64,000 nucleotides of DNA, from assembly GCA_032622095.1 (NCBI GenBank), contig CP136066.1:146101559-146165558 (forward strand), in the 5' to 3' direction. The notes below the pieces were generated by a model, which was given only the letters and a program-made list of their open reading frames with translations, had not been told where the DNA came from and searched no databases. A program made the position numbers and the translations under genes. Source of the DNA: Siphonodentalium dalli (lineage: Eukaryota > Mollusca > Scaphopoda > Gadilida > Siphonodentaliidae). Positions 46,667 through 59,760 of this stretch are shown here, piece by piece. How positions within the stretch are numbered: position 1 is the stretch's first letter; each line of letters starts with the position of its first letter.

Positions 46667-48071
46667 CTGAGCCAGGCCTTTCCATCAAGTCAAACATTGT
46701 GTGGTTACGCATGTGTTTTGTAAACTTATATAGTCATCTGTTTATATTCTTCCCTTCGTCTGTTTATATTCTTCCCGTCACCGGCCAATATCATCATATA
46801 TTCGGTTCATACTGCAACGAAATGGTTGATTGGGGTTTAATGTCGCTTCCAGCAACTAAGACCATATCACGACATTGTCAGTTTTAGTGGTGGGAGAAAT
46901 CCGCACATTTTACGACTGATCTAACATTGATTTCAATGGCTGATAAAACTCGTCGATCATGTGTGGCAAACCACCGGCCATCGGCGAGTAACTGGCAACT
47001 CCACCCGATAACGATTTCGAGTTACAAAGTCCACGATGGACACATGATATGGATTATAACCCTTATCGCCAGCGCTGGAGGGCGAAACGACTTGGAGTTG
47101 TACCTCTAACCGATTGAGTCACCAAGCCCCCCCCCCCCCACCACAATGAAATTCCGAGTTCATCTCGGAGAACGCGAATTATGGTATCAGACTGAAAGCC
47201 AGAAAAAATGGTAAACTCCTCGTTCTTTAGGTTATAACTTTCTATCTTACGAGAACACAATTTTATTCAAACGAAGATTCAAACACCGTTCGGTGATGAT
47301 ATACGTGCTTAAAGCTTCCACACACAGTTGACATACAAATATTTTGAGAAGCATATTTATCTGCTTCAGTTCTATCAAAAGATCACTATTAACCATTTCT
47401 ATACTGATGGATTCTCCCATTCAGTTATAAAAATGAACATTTGAGTGGTTTATTATTCATTTGGAGGGGTGTCTGTGTAATTTAAGCAGATGGCAGACAG
47501 TCAAACATATAATACAAGTGTAGAATAATTCATATTCATTGGTGGCAAATGTTCAGATAATAAGTTCAACAACGAACTATATGAACTTAGTATCTGAACA
47601 TGTCATAAGGGAACTAAACATCAATTAGTGTTTAATGTAGCAATGGTTAAATTGCCCCTTTGCAAGGGTAGGTTGTGGGTGCCAGCTTGTTATCCTTACA
47701 ATGGGCGGGTGTTATAACGACCCACATATATGTGTGGTATGTCAAATTTAACACATGCGCATAAACAACATATAAATACTAAATTATGAAGTGCAACTTT
47801 TGTTGAAATACGTAACTGTTGACATGGATCACATTGTGAGTATTATCCACTGCACCAATAACATTTGGCCACGAACATACATCCAAGTAAACTTGTGAGC
47901 CTTTTGTCACATATGATGGACGCCACTCAATTATAGGGGATGCCAATTTTGCTACCCTCTACAATGCCTTTCAGAACACATTGTCTCGCCAGTTGGCTGA
48001 GAACATCGCAAAAATCCGTGTTGATCATATGTGACCATTGTGTTTGTTAGCTTATATTTATCCATAATCTA
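46667..48071. other. Upstream region of the kelch exons
   Basis: No BTB or BACK coding exon was recognised. Apart from the TTAA element at 47389-47650 and a C-run near 47130 the region shows only short frames. Confidence 0.45.
47389..47650. mobile_element. TTAA-bounded MITE, family 2, copy 1
   Basis: Ends TTAACCATTTCTATACTGAT and, inverted, TTAACCATTGCTACATTAAA. Interior segments CATTTGGAGGGG and TTCAGATAATAAGTTCAACA are shared with 59232-59485, about 61196-61361 and about 22840-22925. TTAACC starts are typical of piggyBac-type elements. Confidence 0.75.
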
Positions 48072-48774
48072 TTGGCTGCGGACACACGAATCACAGTAGC
48101 GATGGCATAGTAGGTGTGACCATTATATATGGTGGAGTTTGGTGACAATTGGTTGTCATAATTAATATGCCATATCGAGCAATGTCGCCCACTGCATATT
48201 CGCATAATGAGTCCTCCAAAGTTCGTTATAATCAGTCTTTTTCTTGTTTTTGGTCCTTGTATAGTTCGCTTTGTTTATTCCAGATACTGTCTCGCAGCTG
48301 CAGTTCCCCCAACAGTTCTGACACAGCTTCATTTGCCCACATGATAATATTAGCGGAATTATGCGGAGAACTAAACGTCGCAAAAATAAAAAATGCAATT
48401 GGGGAACTGTCTTAATACGCATGAAATTTATATAAGTGGATAAACATGAATTGAGATCATATCAACAAAACGTACTGCATGCATGATATGTGAGCGAAGG
48501 AATGACACGGTCAAACATAATTCTGGACGATCGATCGTGCAATTATATAATTATATCGTAGAGAACACAATGCAGCAAAACGTAATGAGTAGAGATCAGC
48601 CTTGGTGAAACGCCATGGGTTAATTGGTCGAGTCAACTCATTGTGCGGAAACTCAGCGGGCGACACGCTAGCTATGGCACAGAAATATGACGACCAATTG
48701 TCACCAAAATTGCACCAAAATACATTGTCACACCTACTATTCCATCGCAACTGTGATACGTGTGTCCGCAGCCA
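48072..48774. mobile_element. Element with inverted repeats of about 120 bases
   Basis: GGCTGCGGACACACG, GCGATGG.ATAGTAGGTGTG and TTGGTGACAATTGGT.GTCATA at 48073-48160 recur inverted at 48650-48773. The reading frames on both strands are shadows of this. Target duplication not resolved. Confidence 0.75.
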
Positions 48775-51400
48775 TTGTAAGTTATACATCAATATTTAGG
48801 GAGATGTTGCTCGTTTCGTGTTTTGTTTCATTTCAGTTTGCCATATTTGGTGCTACCTCAAATACTGCTGCACATCTATATATAGTAGCATGTGTTTTAT
48901 CTGCAAATCTAAATTAAACAAAGCGTATAGTCATCAAAACTCATGTTTATATATATGTTTCAAAAGTGATCCGACATATTTCGCAACGTGCATGTTACAA
49001 ACTCCTAGGCCGATTTTATGAAGATTTGTATCCGAGATATATATGTATTTCCACATCGCAAATTGTTAGATTGTATAGGCACATGTGTGGCGTGCACAGT
49101 AAGCTAACAAATAGCTTAATGCGTGTTGCATAACAACCCACTGTACGCATATCTTCCCATTAAGGCAATAATTGTAAGATATCCTTGAAGCACTTTAATA
49201 TGATGGATATTCATGAGAGTCAATAGCTATTATGTCACTTCCAATTATAGACCAAAAGCTCAATCGCAGTTATGTGCACTGCCACAGTGATTCATATTGT
49301 ATTGGTTGAATGCGAATAATAGTCTAACTCATACCTATAAATATCATTGTCAGAAACGGTGCCACAAATGGACATTACTGCACTGTTCATCATAGAATTG
49401 AATAAAATGAATTACAACTTACTGTATAGAGTCACACCTCTGGAATACACTACAGGGCCACGTCCGTATGGTATTCACACTGAATGTTTATTATTGAACG
49501 CACCACATGCTCGTGGGCTGATTTTATTGAAGCGATTCTTCCATGAACATTGAAGGTAACTTACTAAAGGATTATATGGGATTTGTCTGTGTATTAAGTG
49601 ATTATCGTTCAGAACATTATTATAAATGGGCAATAGTGTCCGTTATGCGATTATACATGATACTTTGGGTTTGTAGTGAGAACTTCATATCTAGAGTTAG
49701 GACAGCCTTACATTCTCGTTTGTCCCTTGTTAATTCACGCGATAACCCACCCAACTGCATGGTCAGTGTTGTATCAAAGATGCATTCAAAGATGTATATG
49801 CATGGTTTTCGTCTCTTCCTATATATGTTGTATCTGTTATTTATTACACACCAGTTGGCGCTATACACATGCATTCAACTGAATCACAATCCTTGGTTAC
49901 ATGTTGTATACACATGTTGCATACAAGCGGAAACTCAATATTTGGTGCTGACGTTTTCACCAAGAGCGATGACTTCCATTGCGTCAACCGTCCGCTTCCG
50001 ATGATGTCACCAAAATGACCGGTTTCTCGTCAGACGCAAATAACAACTAGAATGCACTCAGAGAGATGCCAACGTGCGCAAAAATGTAATAAAGAATAAT
50101 TAAAAAAATAATTTCACTGTATTTTACTTAATTTATTTTATTTAATTTAATGTTAGCAAAAAAAGACAATTACCATTTCTCATTTCATCACAGATAAAAG
50201 GCAAATTACTATATTAATCATTTAAGTAATTAAAACCAATTCCATGTTGCCGAAAGGATGAGACTTTAATATCGATTACATTTTTTTCAGCGGCATATTT
50301 TCATTTTCATTTTCCGATAGTCAAAGTTGACCAAAGGAGCAATTATAAGAAATAATTAATACTATTTGTGTAAATATTGATAGCAGCCAATATGCAACAA
50401 TAAATATCAATAATTAATCAATAATTAATCAATAACGATCATTTTATGTAATAATAAACTCTTCAAACGGTGTTTGTGTCAACAAATGCGTTTTGTTTTG
50501 TGTTACGTCATTTGTCGTATTTGACCCGGAACTCGGCTGAAGGTTAGGCTATTCAGCCTATTGCGTCGAATTACGAAATCGCGTTTTGAATGTCTCTCTT
50601 TTCCCGCACGATAAAAAGAGGTCTTCGCACGAACCAAAATGATAAAACTTCCCAATTATAATTAAAATACCCAAATAAAGGAGTCTATGTAGGTCCCGAA
50701 GGAGTCTATAGACTCTTTGATGTAGAGTTCTGATGGAGAAAATGTAGGTAGATCTATTTTTGTCATAACTCTGACGTATTTTGACCTGGGAGAAAAAATC
50801 GAAATCGAGGCTCACTACGAGCATGCCAGTTTTAAATATAGAAACAGGGAATCCCGACAAATGGAGATATCGGCGACAAACAAATAATCGAAAACAACAC
50901 ATAAAATAAACATAGCAAAAACGCGGCACAGTATAAATGTCAGAACGCCACGAGGTTTTACGTCGTTTTTGGTGACTTCATGGAGTGAAACGGAGTAGGG
51001 TGACACCAACCTACGAATCTGTCTGAACACCATACTGTTGCGCGAGCGCACGTAATTATGTTAGAGCTCTGAGGCCACAGTCAAGAACTGAACATACCGA
51101 CACAAGAGTGTGGAATAAATATAGAACACATATTATGCTTAATCTCAACTCTTTTATATATATCGTAATCGTTGCGAACGGTATATAATTACATCTCATT
51201 CGAGCTCCGCTCTCGTCACATTGAAATATATCCTTCCGAATCTTATTCGATAAAAGATATTGCCCCCACTTCATGTTGTATCAAACTGTTTGGCTGCGTT
51301 ACGTTCAAATCACAAAAAAAACCCACTGCATTCTTCTTATTGATTGGTGTCATTTATTGTACAGATGAAAAGCAGATACACTTAACTTGAGGCCGTATAG
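48775..51400. other. No gene or element recognised
   Basis: AT-rich sequence with only short frames. The 153-codon frame at 49543-50004 shows no domain or composition I can recognise. 50100-50460 is very AT-rich with CAATAATTAAT repeats. Confidence 0.4.
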
Positions 51401-51424
51401 TAAGACTATAATTGTTTTGGGGCA

Positions 51425-51505
51425 ATATCGTTATTTACGGCAATATATCGTGAGGTATCGTGAGGGACAATATCGTTATCTACGGCAATATATCGTGAGG
51501 TATAC
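51425..51505 (+). repeat. Tandem repeat, CAATATCGTTAT unit
   Basis: CAATATCGTTAT.TACGGCAATATATCGTGAGGTA occurs twice directly, followed by a third partial unit. Confidence 0.7.
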
Positions 51506-51599
51506 ATGGGGATTTTAATTTGATACCTGAATGTCTCATTTGGAAACACTCGGCTCTGCCTCGGTGTTCAAATCTACAATCAGGTATGTTAATTTCCAT

Positions 51600-51765
51600 G
51601 TACCCACGATATTTCGAAGACCCAATATTTCGAAGGTCGATATTCCGAAGACCCGATACTACGAACATCCGATATTCCGAAGGCCTAATACATCGAAGGT
51701 CTGATTTTCCGAAAGTTATGAATACTCAGAAGGCCCAATAGTCAGAAGTATTAATACTCCGGTGT
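51600..51765 (+). repeat. Degenerate GATATTCCGAAGGCC array
   Basis: About nine units of 16-19 bases built on GATATTCCGAAGRCC, leading into a run of about 20 G. The core ATTCCGAAGG is shared with the terminal arrays of the 34147-35229 element. Confidence 0.7.
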
Positions 51766-53224
51766 TCGGGGGGGGGGGGGGGGGGGGGTCGGAAATGTTT
51801 TTCAGGCACGTATGCTGATTTTTACATTTCGACCCTTGTTGGGACCCACACACCCCCCGCGTCCAAATTTTTCCGTTTTTCGGCAGTTTTTTCTGACCAT
51901 TTTTGGAACCCCCCCCCTTTTAACACAAAAACAGAGATTTGTGGGGGGAATTCACTGTAAACAGCTGTATATGAATTTCTGTGCATACTATTTGTCATGG
52001 ATGTTAACATTGACATGTAAATAGGAACGAGTCATTTTGGGGTCATTCGGCCAAAAAAACATGGCTGCCAGCGGCCATGTTGGATTTCAAAATTTGCAAC
52101 AAAATACAACACAATAACTGCCTGCAGTCAGTTTAGCAGTTAGAATTACATTATTTCTCTTATTCTAATGTGTTTTAAGCCCAACTCATTGCAAAAACAG
52201 TCAAAAAACTTGCAGGAAAAAAATTGATTGTTGGTCCCATCGACCATAGAACCCACCCACCCCGGCATACGTGCCCGGAACCCCCTGTGGTGTTCTGATA
52301 TAACGACGGGGTTCACTGTCGTCGTTTTGTTGATATCGGTCTACATATTGCATTGTCAGAAACAGAAGAGTGAGGTGTGTGGTGTTCTGAGATTTCGCAT
52401 CGTTCCAGTATATAGACCCAGACGAACGCAAACCCATTTCTTGCACGTATGCTTGTTGATATAATTTCAACTTAATTATTTCTTTCTGCGAAGGCCCAGC
52501 AAACTGGGTCGGTGTATACGTGTGACTTACTACTTATATGGGGATGCTGAGTTAGATGCCATTAAAGTGCCGAGATTATATGTCGACATAAGGTATTAAG
52601 TCACAGACATGAGATACCGACGAAGTGGCATATAATCTTCGGTTATCGAATTGAAACTGAATAACTGAATACACTATATAAGTACTATATCTGTATAGAA
52701 TGAGCACTGCCACGAACACAATGATCGGATTATATATAATCAACAAGTTTCAGCTTGATTATATGTAAGTGAATACTGATCCGGTTATAAAATGAGTATT
52801 TGTTCGAATAAATCATCTTTCGATACAATATCAACCTTTTTTCCAGTCATAAATTCCAAATACCGGACTTACTTGTCTCTCGTATTGTATAAAAAAATGT
52901 AATAGTAAATTTTAGTACCCCCCCCCCCCCCAGCATGGGCATGTGTTTGGCTATAGATATAAGATTTTTCATAGAAATCTATATCTATATATGCGCTATT
53001 TGGACTTCTAGGTTCTCTGAAGTAAACAAGTTCGTGGATTAGGATTATTAGCACACTTCGTCGTTCTAACTTGCTCAGATATGTCAATTCTGAGAATCCT
53101 CTTATATGCACATAATCCATATTAATCTGTAACATGTGCAGATAAATCGGGGTCATGTAATATTTAGCGCAACTTGACGTTTGATCTATTGCCACACGGA
53201 TAGGCGTCCGTCGTCCGTTCGTCA

Positions 53225-54250
53225 ACAATTTCCTTTATCATATATACCATATATGCCACACCCCTCATCCGATCGCCACCAAACTTCATTTAAAGCTTCG
53301 GGGTGACCTCCAGATTGGAGCAATTGATTTTATTTTGTGAAATTCGTTTAAACACATGCATGGTCGCCAGTAGCCATCTTAGATTTCACATCTGAATTAA
53401 TCAGCACACCTTGTATTCAGCTTTTTCGAGTTGCCCTACGAAATTGGTATCCTTGCCATGGTAACACATTTTTCCACGTTCTTACATCTTTTGGTTACTA
53501 TACAATCATGGAAGCCTAATCAGATCCGCAATACCACAGCATTCAAAACGATATACATGTATAGGAACCCCTTATGTACGGTGGTGCATTAAATCAAATG
53601 GTATGTGGTCTCTGCATCAGTTATTGGATAATTGTTTACAAGGCATGTTTAGGATTACTTCTAGATGGGAACTATCGAATTTGAAAGATTTTGGATGACA
53701 AAGATGGCCGCCGGCAACCGTCTTGGATAAGATTGTCACTAAGCTTCTTATAAATGTTCGGGTTATAGATGGGAGTCTTCGATCCCACCCCCCGAATTTC
53801 TTTAAAAAACTACCTGGCCGCCAGCGTCCATGTTGGATTTTACTCATTGCATCTAGATAAATGGCAGCAATCCATTCTTCCAGAATTTGTTGAAAAATAT
53901 GGCCACCAGCGGCCATCTTGGATTTCACGTTTGAATTCATCGGCATATCCTGCATTCCACATTTATTGGAGAAGTATGTACAGGCATGTTTCGGGTCACC
54001 CCTATAGATGGGAGCTATAGAATTTGAACAAGTTTGGAAGAAACAAATGGCCATCGGCACCCATAATGGATTTTAATCTTTGCATGAGTAAATCATTTGG
54101 CTCACACTATATATACAGGCCACATCCCTCATCCGATCTTCGGGGTGACCACTAGATGGGACTTTTCCATAATTCATTATGGCCGCCAGCAGGCATCTTG
54201 GATTTCACATTTGAAGCCATCGGCACACCCTGCAGTCAACATTTATTGGA
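53225..54250 (+). repeat. Dispersed/tandem repeat with CTCATCCGATC and GGCCGCCAGCGGCCAT
   Basis: Units combine CCCTCATCCGATC, CTTCGGGGTGACC.CTAGATGGGA, ATGGCCGCCAGC.GCCATCTTGGATTTCA and CATTTATTGGAGAA. Units start near 53260, 53620, 53880, 54000 and 54115. A further, partly reordered copy is at 55510-55725. The 147-codon minus-strand frame is a shadow of it. Confidence 0.7.
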
Positions 54251-54830
54251 GAAATATTTCAATTGAAAAAGCTTTTTCACTTGCCGTAGACCAAACAAAA
54301 TTAAACCTGTATTTGGGTTCTGATATCTGTGACATCGTCCTTCATTATAGTAGGTATACATATGCGGGGTACGATGCTATATCGTCTGTTAAATATCTTT
54401 TCGAGAAGAAAAAAAACAGTCTAATCATAAAATGCCTCAATGTATTACATACATATATATACGTCTGCATCAGCATGACAAATTTTATTTAAAAGAATGC
54501 ATGCATTTTGAATGCGAGTTTTTTGCCCGTGAAAGACATCTTTATTTACAAAAATCATATGTCAGAAATCACAATGAAAAGAAATTCAAAATTCTATTAG
54601 CTAATAGTAAGACACATATTATGAGAAAGTTATGTGAGTTTATCCGACTTATTAATGAAACTGCAAACTGCTCTCCTGGATAACTTAATCATTGCACTCC
54701 ACGTCACTTTCTTTTCTATTTCAAAACTATTGTTGTGTACTGACCGTTATACTTATGATTATATATATTCTAATACCATTACATGTATATATCACTTATG
54801 TATGTACAATGGTGAATGAATAAAGACTTA
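54250..54830 (+). pseudogene. LINE reverse-transcriptase C-terminal remnant and 3' tail
   Basis: The frame at 54432-54683 reads HFECEFFARERHLYLQKSY, then KKFKILLANSKTHIMRKLCEFI before the stop. In many invertebrate LINEs the second open frame ends with an H...C....R cluster followed by a KF..LL....II..L..FI stretch, and this matches in order and spacing. Upstream, only another frame is open (54097-54492), so the copy is frameshifted, and it has lost its reverse-transcriptase core. The 3' tail has GAATGAATAAAG near 54815. Identification is from motif memory; the clade is unknown. Confidence 0.5.
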
Positions 54831-54836
54831 CAACTG

Positions 54837-55227
54837 TTAAAGGTACACAATCCTATTTGATGGTCCCGTATCATCAGATTCCAACAACAACAACAACAAG
54901 TAGATATTTTAACAAGACGCTTTAGTTATCAGAATCGACTAGTTGTCAAAAAGATAATGCAATCCGCTGTCGACTCTAGTATAAATTTTTTCTAAAACGT
55001 GTTATATATCAACAGTTTGTTCAACGCAATTTGGTATCAAGAGAATATGTCGCTCGGCTCGTCGAAAATTTGCTAGGCCGTCAAAATTCCAGGTGGTGAA
55101 ATAAAAAACAGATTTCAAAAATCATAATCTGATAACACTAATCATTGATGGATGCATGGGTTCCTCGACTCAAATCAAATAAACCCCCGAAGTCAAAGAA
55201 ATGGTAATTCAGATTATGTATCTTTAA
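54837..55227 (-). mobile_element. Family 3 TIR element, copy 2, TTAA-bounded
   Basis: Inverted relative of 5644-6183, 391 bases, with TTAA at both ends (TTAAAGGTACACAATCC and TTAAAGATACATAATC inverted). It begins seven bases after the end of the LINE tail signal region and shares the GGGTTCCTCGACTCAAATC stretch. Confidence 0.7.
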
Positions 55228-55950
55228 ATGACATATACATATATTGTATGAAAATGACACGATACCAAGCGACGTTTGGGGACGGATATTTAATTGTTGA
55301 GACAAACCGCCCTATAATATCCACGTTAAGGGGAACTAGACACTAAATCCGGCCATATGACTCGAGCCATAAACTCATTTTCATAATAATTACCATGTTG
55401 TTTACATCGTTCATAGTGAATGAGTGTATTTTACACTCATCGAAGGCTCAAATTCATTCATTAGCTGCATATATGCTGTTGAGTATAATGGGAGATGTTC
55501 CCATGCATATATATAGATGGCCCGATTTAGTGAGCTATCGAATTTGAACGAATTTGGAAGAAACACATAACCACTGGCAGCCATAATGGATGTTAATCTT
55601 TGCATGAGTAAATCCTTTGGCACACCCTATATACAGACCACATCCCTCATCAAATCGTCACCAAACGTCACAAGGATCTTCGGGGTGACCACTAGATGGG
55701 AGTTTTCCATAATTCATTGAAGATCGGAGTTACTGCGCATATATGTGCATGCATGTATCAGTTGTTGTGTTATTGATATGGGTATAACCCAATCCGAGTC
55801 ATGCATGATGGCAATGGCATGCTCCTGTGTGATGTTTAGCTGCCAACAAAGAACCCTGGCACACGGTTAAAGTCAACAGTGGGTGCTTAGAACTGATAAT
55901 ACAGTATAATAAAATAATACGCACGCAGGAAGAATGCATACAATCAACTA

Positions 55951-56150
55951 CAGTAATGCTCTAATTAATCGACCTCTTAACCAAAGCAGAATTATGGGTA
56001 ACTTTTCAGGATTTAGTCGGAAATATGGCTTGTTGCCATTCATCGGAAAGCTTTCCGGTGAATGGCAACAAGCCATATTTCCGACTAAATCCTGAAAAGT
56101 TACCCATAATTCTGCTTTGGTTAAGAGGTCGATTAATTAGAGCATGACTG
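55951..56150. mobile_element. Palindromic TA-bounded MITE, copy 3
   Basis: A 200-base palindrome flanked by TA. Both arms carry ACCTCTTAACCAAAGCAG where copies 1 and 2 have ACTCCTTAACCACAGCAG. The loop is GGAAAGCTTTCCGG. Confidence 0.88.
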
Positions 56151-56626
56151 TATATTGGTGTCGAACAAACAACCACATCGGTTCTACAATTCCAGAAAAG
56201 AATGCTGTTGATCGACATAAGAAATGTAAATATTTATTTCTGTGTTGCAAATCACAATATAAAATTTATGGAAATAAATTCGCTGACAAATGAATTTAAA
56301 AGCGAAGTGTTTCTTACCAACTTAAAATTAAATTTGTGTGGGTAATCAATAGCCGACGAACAATATTACGAAACAATAATACTCCCATCGAACCACAAAT
56401 TATCATGTTCCACCATGCGGGGTCGTACGTACGGACGCCTGGAGCCAAATATGCCCCGATATCTTCGCGGTATATATAGGGTATTAATATTTTCTAGACA
56501 TAATAGAAGTGACTATATCTATCGGAAAAAGATTCGATGAAAAAAAGGTGTGCCTTCACACAATAAACCGCAGAATATTTTCCCCCGGCTATCGGTCTAT
56601 CTCTTTCGCGGCATGAGGATCGGATA

Positions 56627-56880
56627 TTGATCGATACTTGTTGGACATCGCGCGGATTTGCTGATGATGAGGTCGATAGATTCCGAAGCACAGATATGTT
56701 AAGTGAGTGTCAACATCGATCTCCAATCAGGGGCGGTGTGTATTATCATGATGTGAATGGCATAATGCGTATGGCTGGGCGGTGCGAAGCTTCCGTCTCC
56801 GCCTTTGACGGACCGATATATGAACTATAGGCCATCGAACTGGCTTATAAATGCTCCAATATGAATGGTCTCGTTTCTGT
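56627..56880 (+). pseudogene. Possible decayed kelch repeat
   Basis: The frame reads VYYHDVNGIMRMAGRCEASV, then SAFDGPIYEL, a stop, and AIE. This resembles the end of a kelch blade (W..M..R....VSAFDG.IYVLGG), with the double glycine turned into a stop and an alanine. It is on the opposite strand to the intact kelch gene, has no clear splice sites and may be chance. Confidence 0.25.
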
Positions 56881-58732
56881 GGTCTCTGAAGGCCAGTACC
56901 TGTATAAGTAGAAGTTTATTTGTGCAACACGAATTCGAAGACAAGCTACTCTAACTCGTTTATATATAAAGGGACAATCCAAGATAGGTGCATCTTAAAA
57001 TATTGGAAACTGTTCTTTCGACACCAGTCTCAGAAGTTCTGGATATATCACATGTCAGCTGTGTTGTATCTCAGAACACGTGGAATCGACAGGTGATATG
57101 TTCGGCCTATGATGGTTCAGTTTCATATTATCGATGAGCGTCTTGATAGGAGTATACGGTGCGGATAACCGTGCATATATGCATACACGAGATGACCTGA
57201 CTCAATACCTTTCCAGCATTGACAGTCTAAAACTACACACACATAAGGTCGTCGCTTTATACTGAATGTAAGGACTCTGGCTGCTGACAGTTTTTTTACT
57301 GTTATAAAAATAAATATCTTTTTTGTGATTCATGGACCAACCTGCGTACTTTCTGGACTATATATCGTGGAAGTTAACTGATGTATATTCAAATTCGCTC
57401 CTAGATGAAACTTTATACATAATTATATATTGGAAATTGTCTGCTGTCGTACTATTCGCATAGTCGACTAGACAGGATAAAACGGTCGGAAGACATATAA
57501 CAATCGCAGGAACTGTACCCACGAACCGATTGTGACAGGCCACAGAGAACAGTTCACACACAACTTGCTTCTATGTCTGTGTTTAGTTGTGTCGTGCTGT
57601 GAAAAAAATAGACTGTTATTTATCGGAGCTTTACCTAGAAATCACTTGGAATGCTGTTGATGTTTAATGTGTGTGCTCCCTGTATGTTTACTATGGACGA
57701 GGCGTCCGGCCGGTCTGTGCGGCCATCTGTTGATCAGCTATTAGACATTCCCACAATAAAAGAAACAATGACACTGAAAAGACCTTCAGGTTAGTATAAT
57801 AGGTGATTTGTTCAGTCCAGTAAATATAACCCAGTTGACTGCGAATATGATGAGAGTAATCTCCAGTTTGGCCACATCACGTGACATGTCAACACAAAGG
57901 TGGATGTTTGTGTTTGTTTGCTTGTTTGTTTTGTGGAAACAGGAACATTGAATTCTGGCAAAAATAACCGCAATAGCTGTTAACCCATGCACATAGCTTT
58001 GATTGCTTAAAAGCAAGCACAACTGAAGTTAGACACAAAAGCTAAGCCAATTATATATAGGACGAAAAGGGGACATATAACTCCCTCATAGTTGATATAC
58101 CAGATAATCCACATACCAAAATTTAAACAACCAGATAACATAACACTAACGTTTAACAATTCGGACCAAAACAATCTGAGCAAACTCTTCGCAGTACACA
58201 GTCTGAAGAAAATGGGTGGGTTTTCCATTACCACAATCAATAATTACGTCAGTGTCAGCCAATAACAACATACATCAGTAAAGCGATGCAGCCGTTCAGG
58301 CGATGGTCGGAATTACTATACAGCGGTCAATTCGACACAGGGCTAAAGATAGTGCAATACGTTTTCTGTCACATTGATAATTCCACAGTGTTAAAAACAT
58401 TAGAGATTACGACAACTGATTACACACTAAAAGCGAACAGTATGTGAAGAGTCCATAATTGACCAATGATACCCCGCAAGGAGAATAGAAGTAGGTATTT
58501 CCAAGAATGTCAACAGTTAACACCATTTTGAAGCGGCCGATATAAACGAGATATCTTTCGCGTCAATCTATGTGAGTGATGTGACTTCATAATGCATACA
58601 TTCCAAGTATAAGCTATTTAAAGGAACGGTAATGTGACACAGAGCTATTTTCGTACTGCGAAGTAGTTCCAGTCTCAGGGCTGGTTTTAATTAGATTGCG
58701 AATGATGGTGTGACATTTTCTTGTGTCTGATA
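56880..58732. other. No gene or element recognised
   Basis: Only short frames without recognisable domains. No BTB domain was found on the minus strand. Confidence 0.4.
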
Positions 58733-59167
58733 TATGTGACCCGCCATATCAAATCCAGTCGGAAGTCGGGATTTTTTTTACCCTGTGCCAATGCATTCTC
58801 TTATATATGCGAGTCGACCATAGGTCGCCTCGCATATATAAGAGAATGCACTGGCCTAACAATTTTTTACAATTTTAATAATTTGTTCTTGTATTCTTTA
58901 ACAATTTTATAATTTCACCCATACAGAGCCCCAGACAAACATGAGCAGACGACACTCTTCTATGTGCTTCTATATATGTGTGGGGCTCCCTGCAGGGTAA
59001 TGGATGATTTTTTTTATTTTATGTCCTAAAAATTGTAAGAAACATTTATTTAAAAAACATGATAAAAAATTGTTAAGCCAATGCATTCTCGCATATATAA
59101 GAGAATGCATTGGCACAGGGTAAAAAAATCCCGACTTCCGACTGAATTTGATATGGCGGGTCACATG
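58733..59167 (-). mobile_element. TA-bounded element with two-tier palindromic ends, copy 2
   Basis: Second copy of 13407-13872, interior inverted, again with TA outside each end (TATGTGACCC left, GGTCACATG right). The right inner hairpin has been shortened: ATTCTCGCATATATAAGAGAAT without the GTCGACC centre. Confidence 0.8.
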
Positions 59168-59231
59168 TAGGAGGGGGACTGGTAAATCGGACCGTGGATC
59201 TTTAACTAATGCGAAAAATCCACTCATCTTT

Positions 59232-59485
59232 GTTAACTCTTTCTATACTAAATGGTTTCTCCCAATTCAATTGTAAATGTATACATTGGAATGGTCTATT
59301 ATGCATTTGGAGGGGCGTTCGGGATAAATTGCCAGACGAAAGGATAAATATAAGTGCTGAAGGCTTCATATTTCTTGGAGGGAAATATTCAGAAAGTCAT
59401 AAGTTCAACAAACGACAATTACGACATATCTGAACATTTTCTACGTGAACTACTCGTCGGTGAGTATTTAGTATAGAAAAGTTTA
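59232..59485. mobile_element. TTAA-bounded MITE, family 2, copy 2
   Basis: Ends TTAACTCTTTCTATACTAAAT and its near-complement ATTTAGTATAGAAAAGTTTAA. It shares CATTTGGAGGGGCGTTC and TCATAAGTTCAACAAACGAC with 47389-47650. 254 bases. Confidence 0.78.
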
Positions 59486-59760
59486 AAGCCACTTAGCGGT
59501 TTGCGCTCCAAATTACACCTAATATTCGCTTTTGAAGTTGTTCCGGAATCTAAATGGGTCGATAATTATTTGAACTAACTTTCTACGAGCATTATATGTC
59601 CAGAAAGACGCATTGAAATCATAAAAATACAACGTTGCATGCAAATTGAACACGGTATTTGTGTCCCAAACAAAAAAGCTAATTTTTTTCACGTCATCGA
59701 ACAAAAAATAGCGTTCTGTGTTAATCGATTCCAGATATGGTAGAAATAAAGAGCGTTTGT
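59486..59760 (-). repeat. Dispersed repeat with GACGCATTGAAATCATAAAA core, copy 1
   Basis: Inverted relative of 62255-62630. Both contain AGCGGTTTG or ACCACGTGGC..TTTAGCG, ATTACACCTAATATTCGC, TTTGTGTCCCAAACAAAA and end in ATATGGTAGAAATAAA.AGCGTT. Confidence 0.6.

Noticed and set aside
47063-47260. Minus-strand frame just upstream of the first kelch exon found
   Set aside because: Considered for BACK, but it has no helical repeat pattern of that domain and crosses a C-run.
53617-54060. 147-codon minus-strand frame
   Set aside because: It lies entirely in the GGCCGCCAGCGGCCAT repeat, and its apparent repeats come from the DNA repeat.
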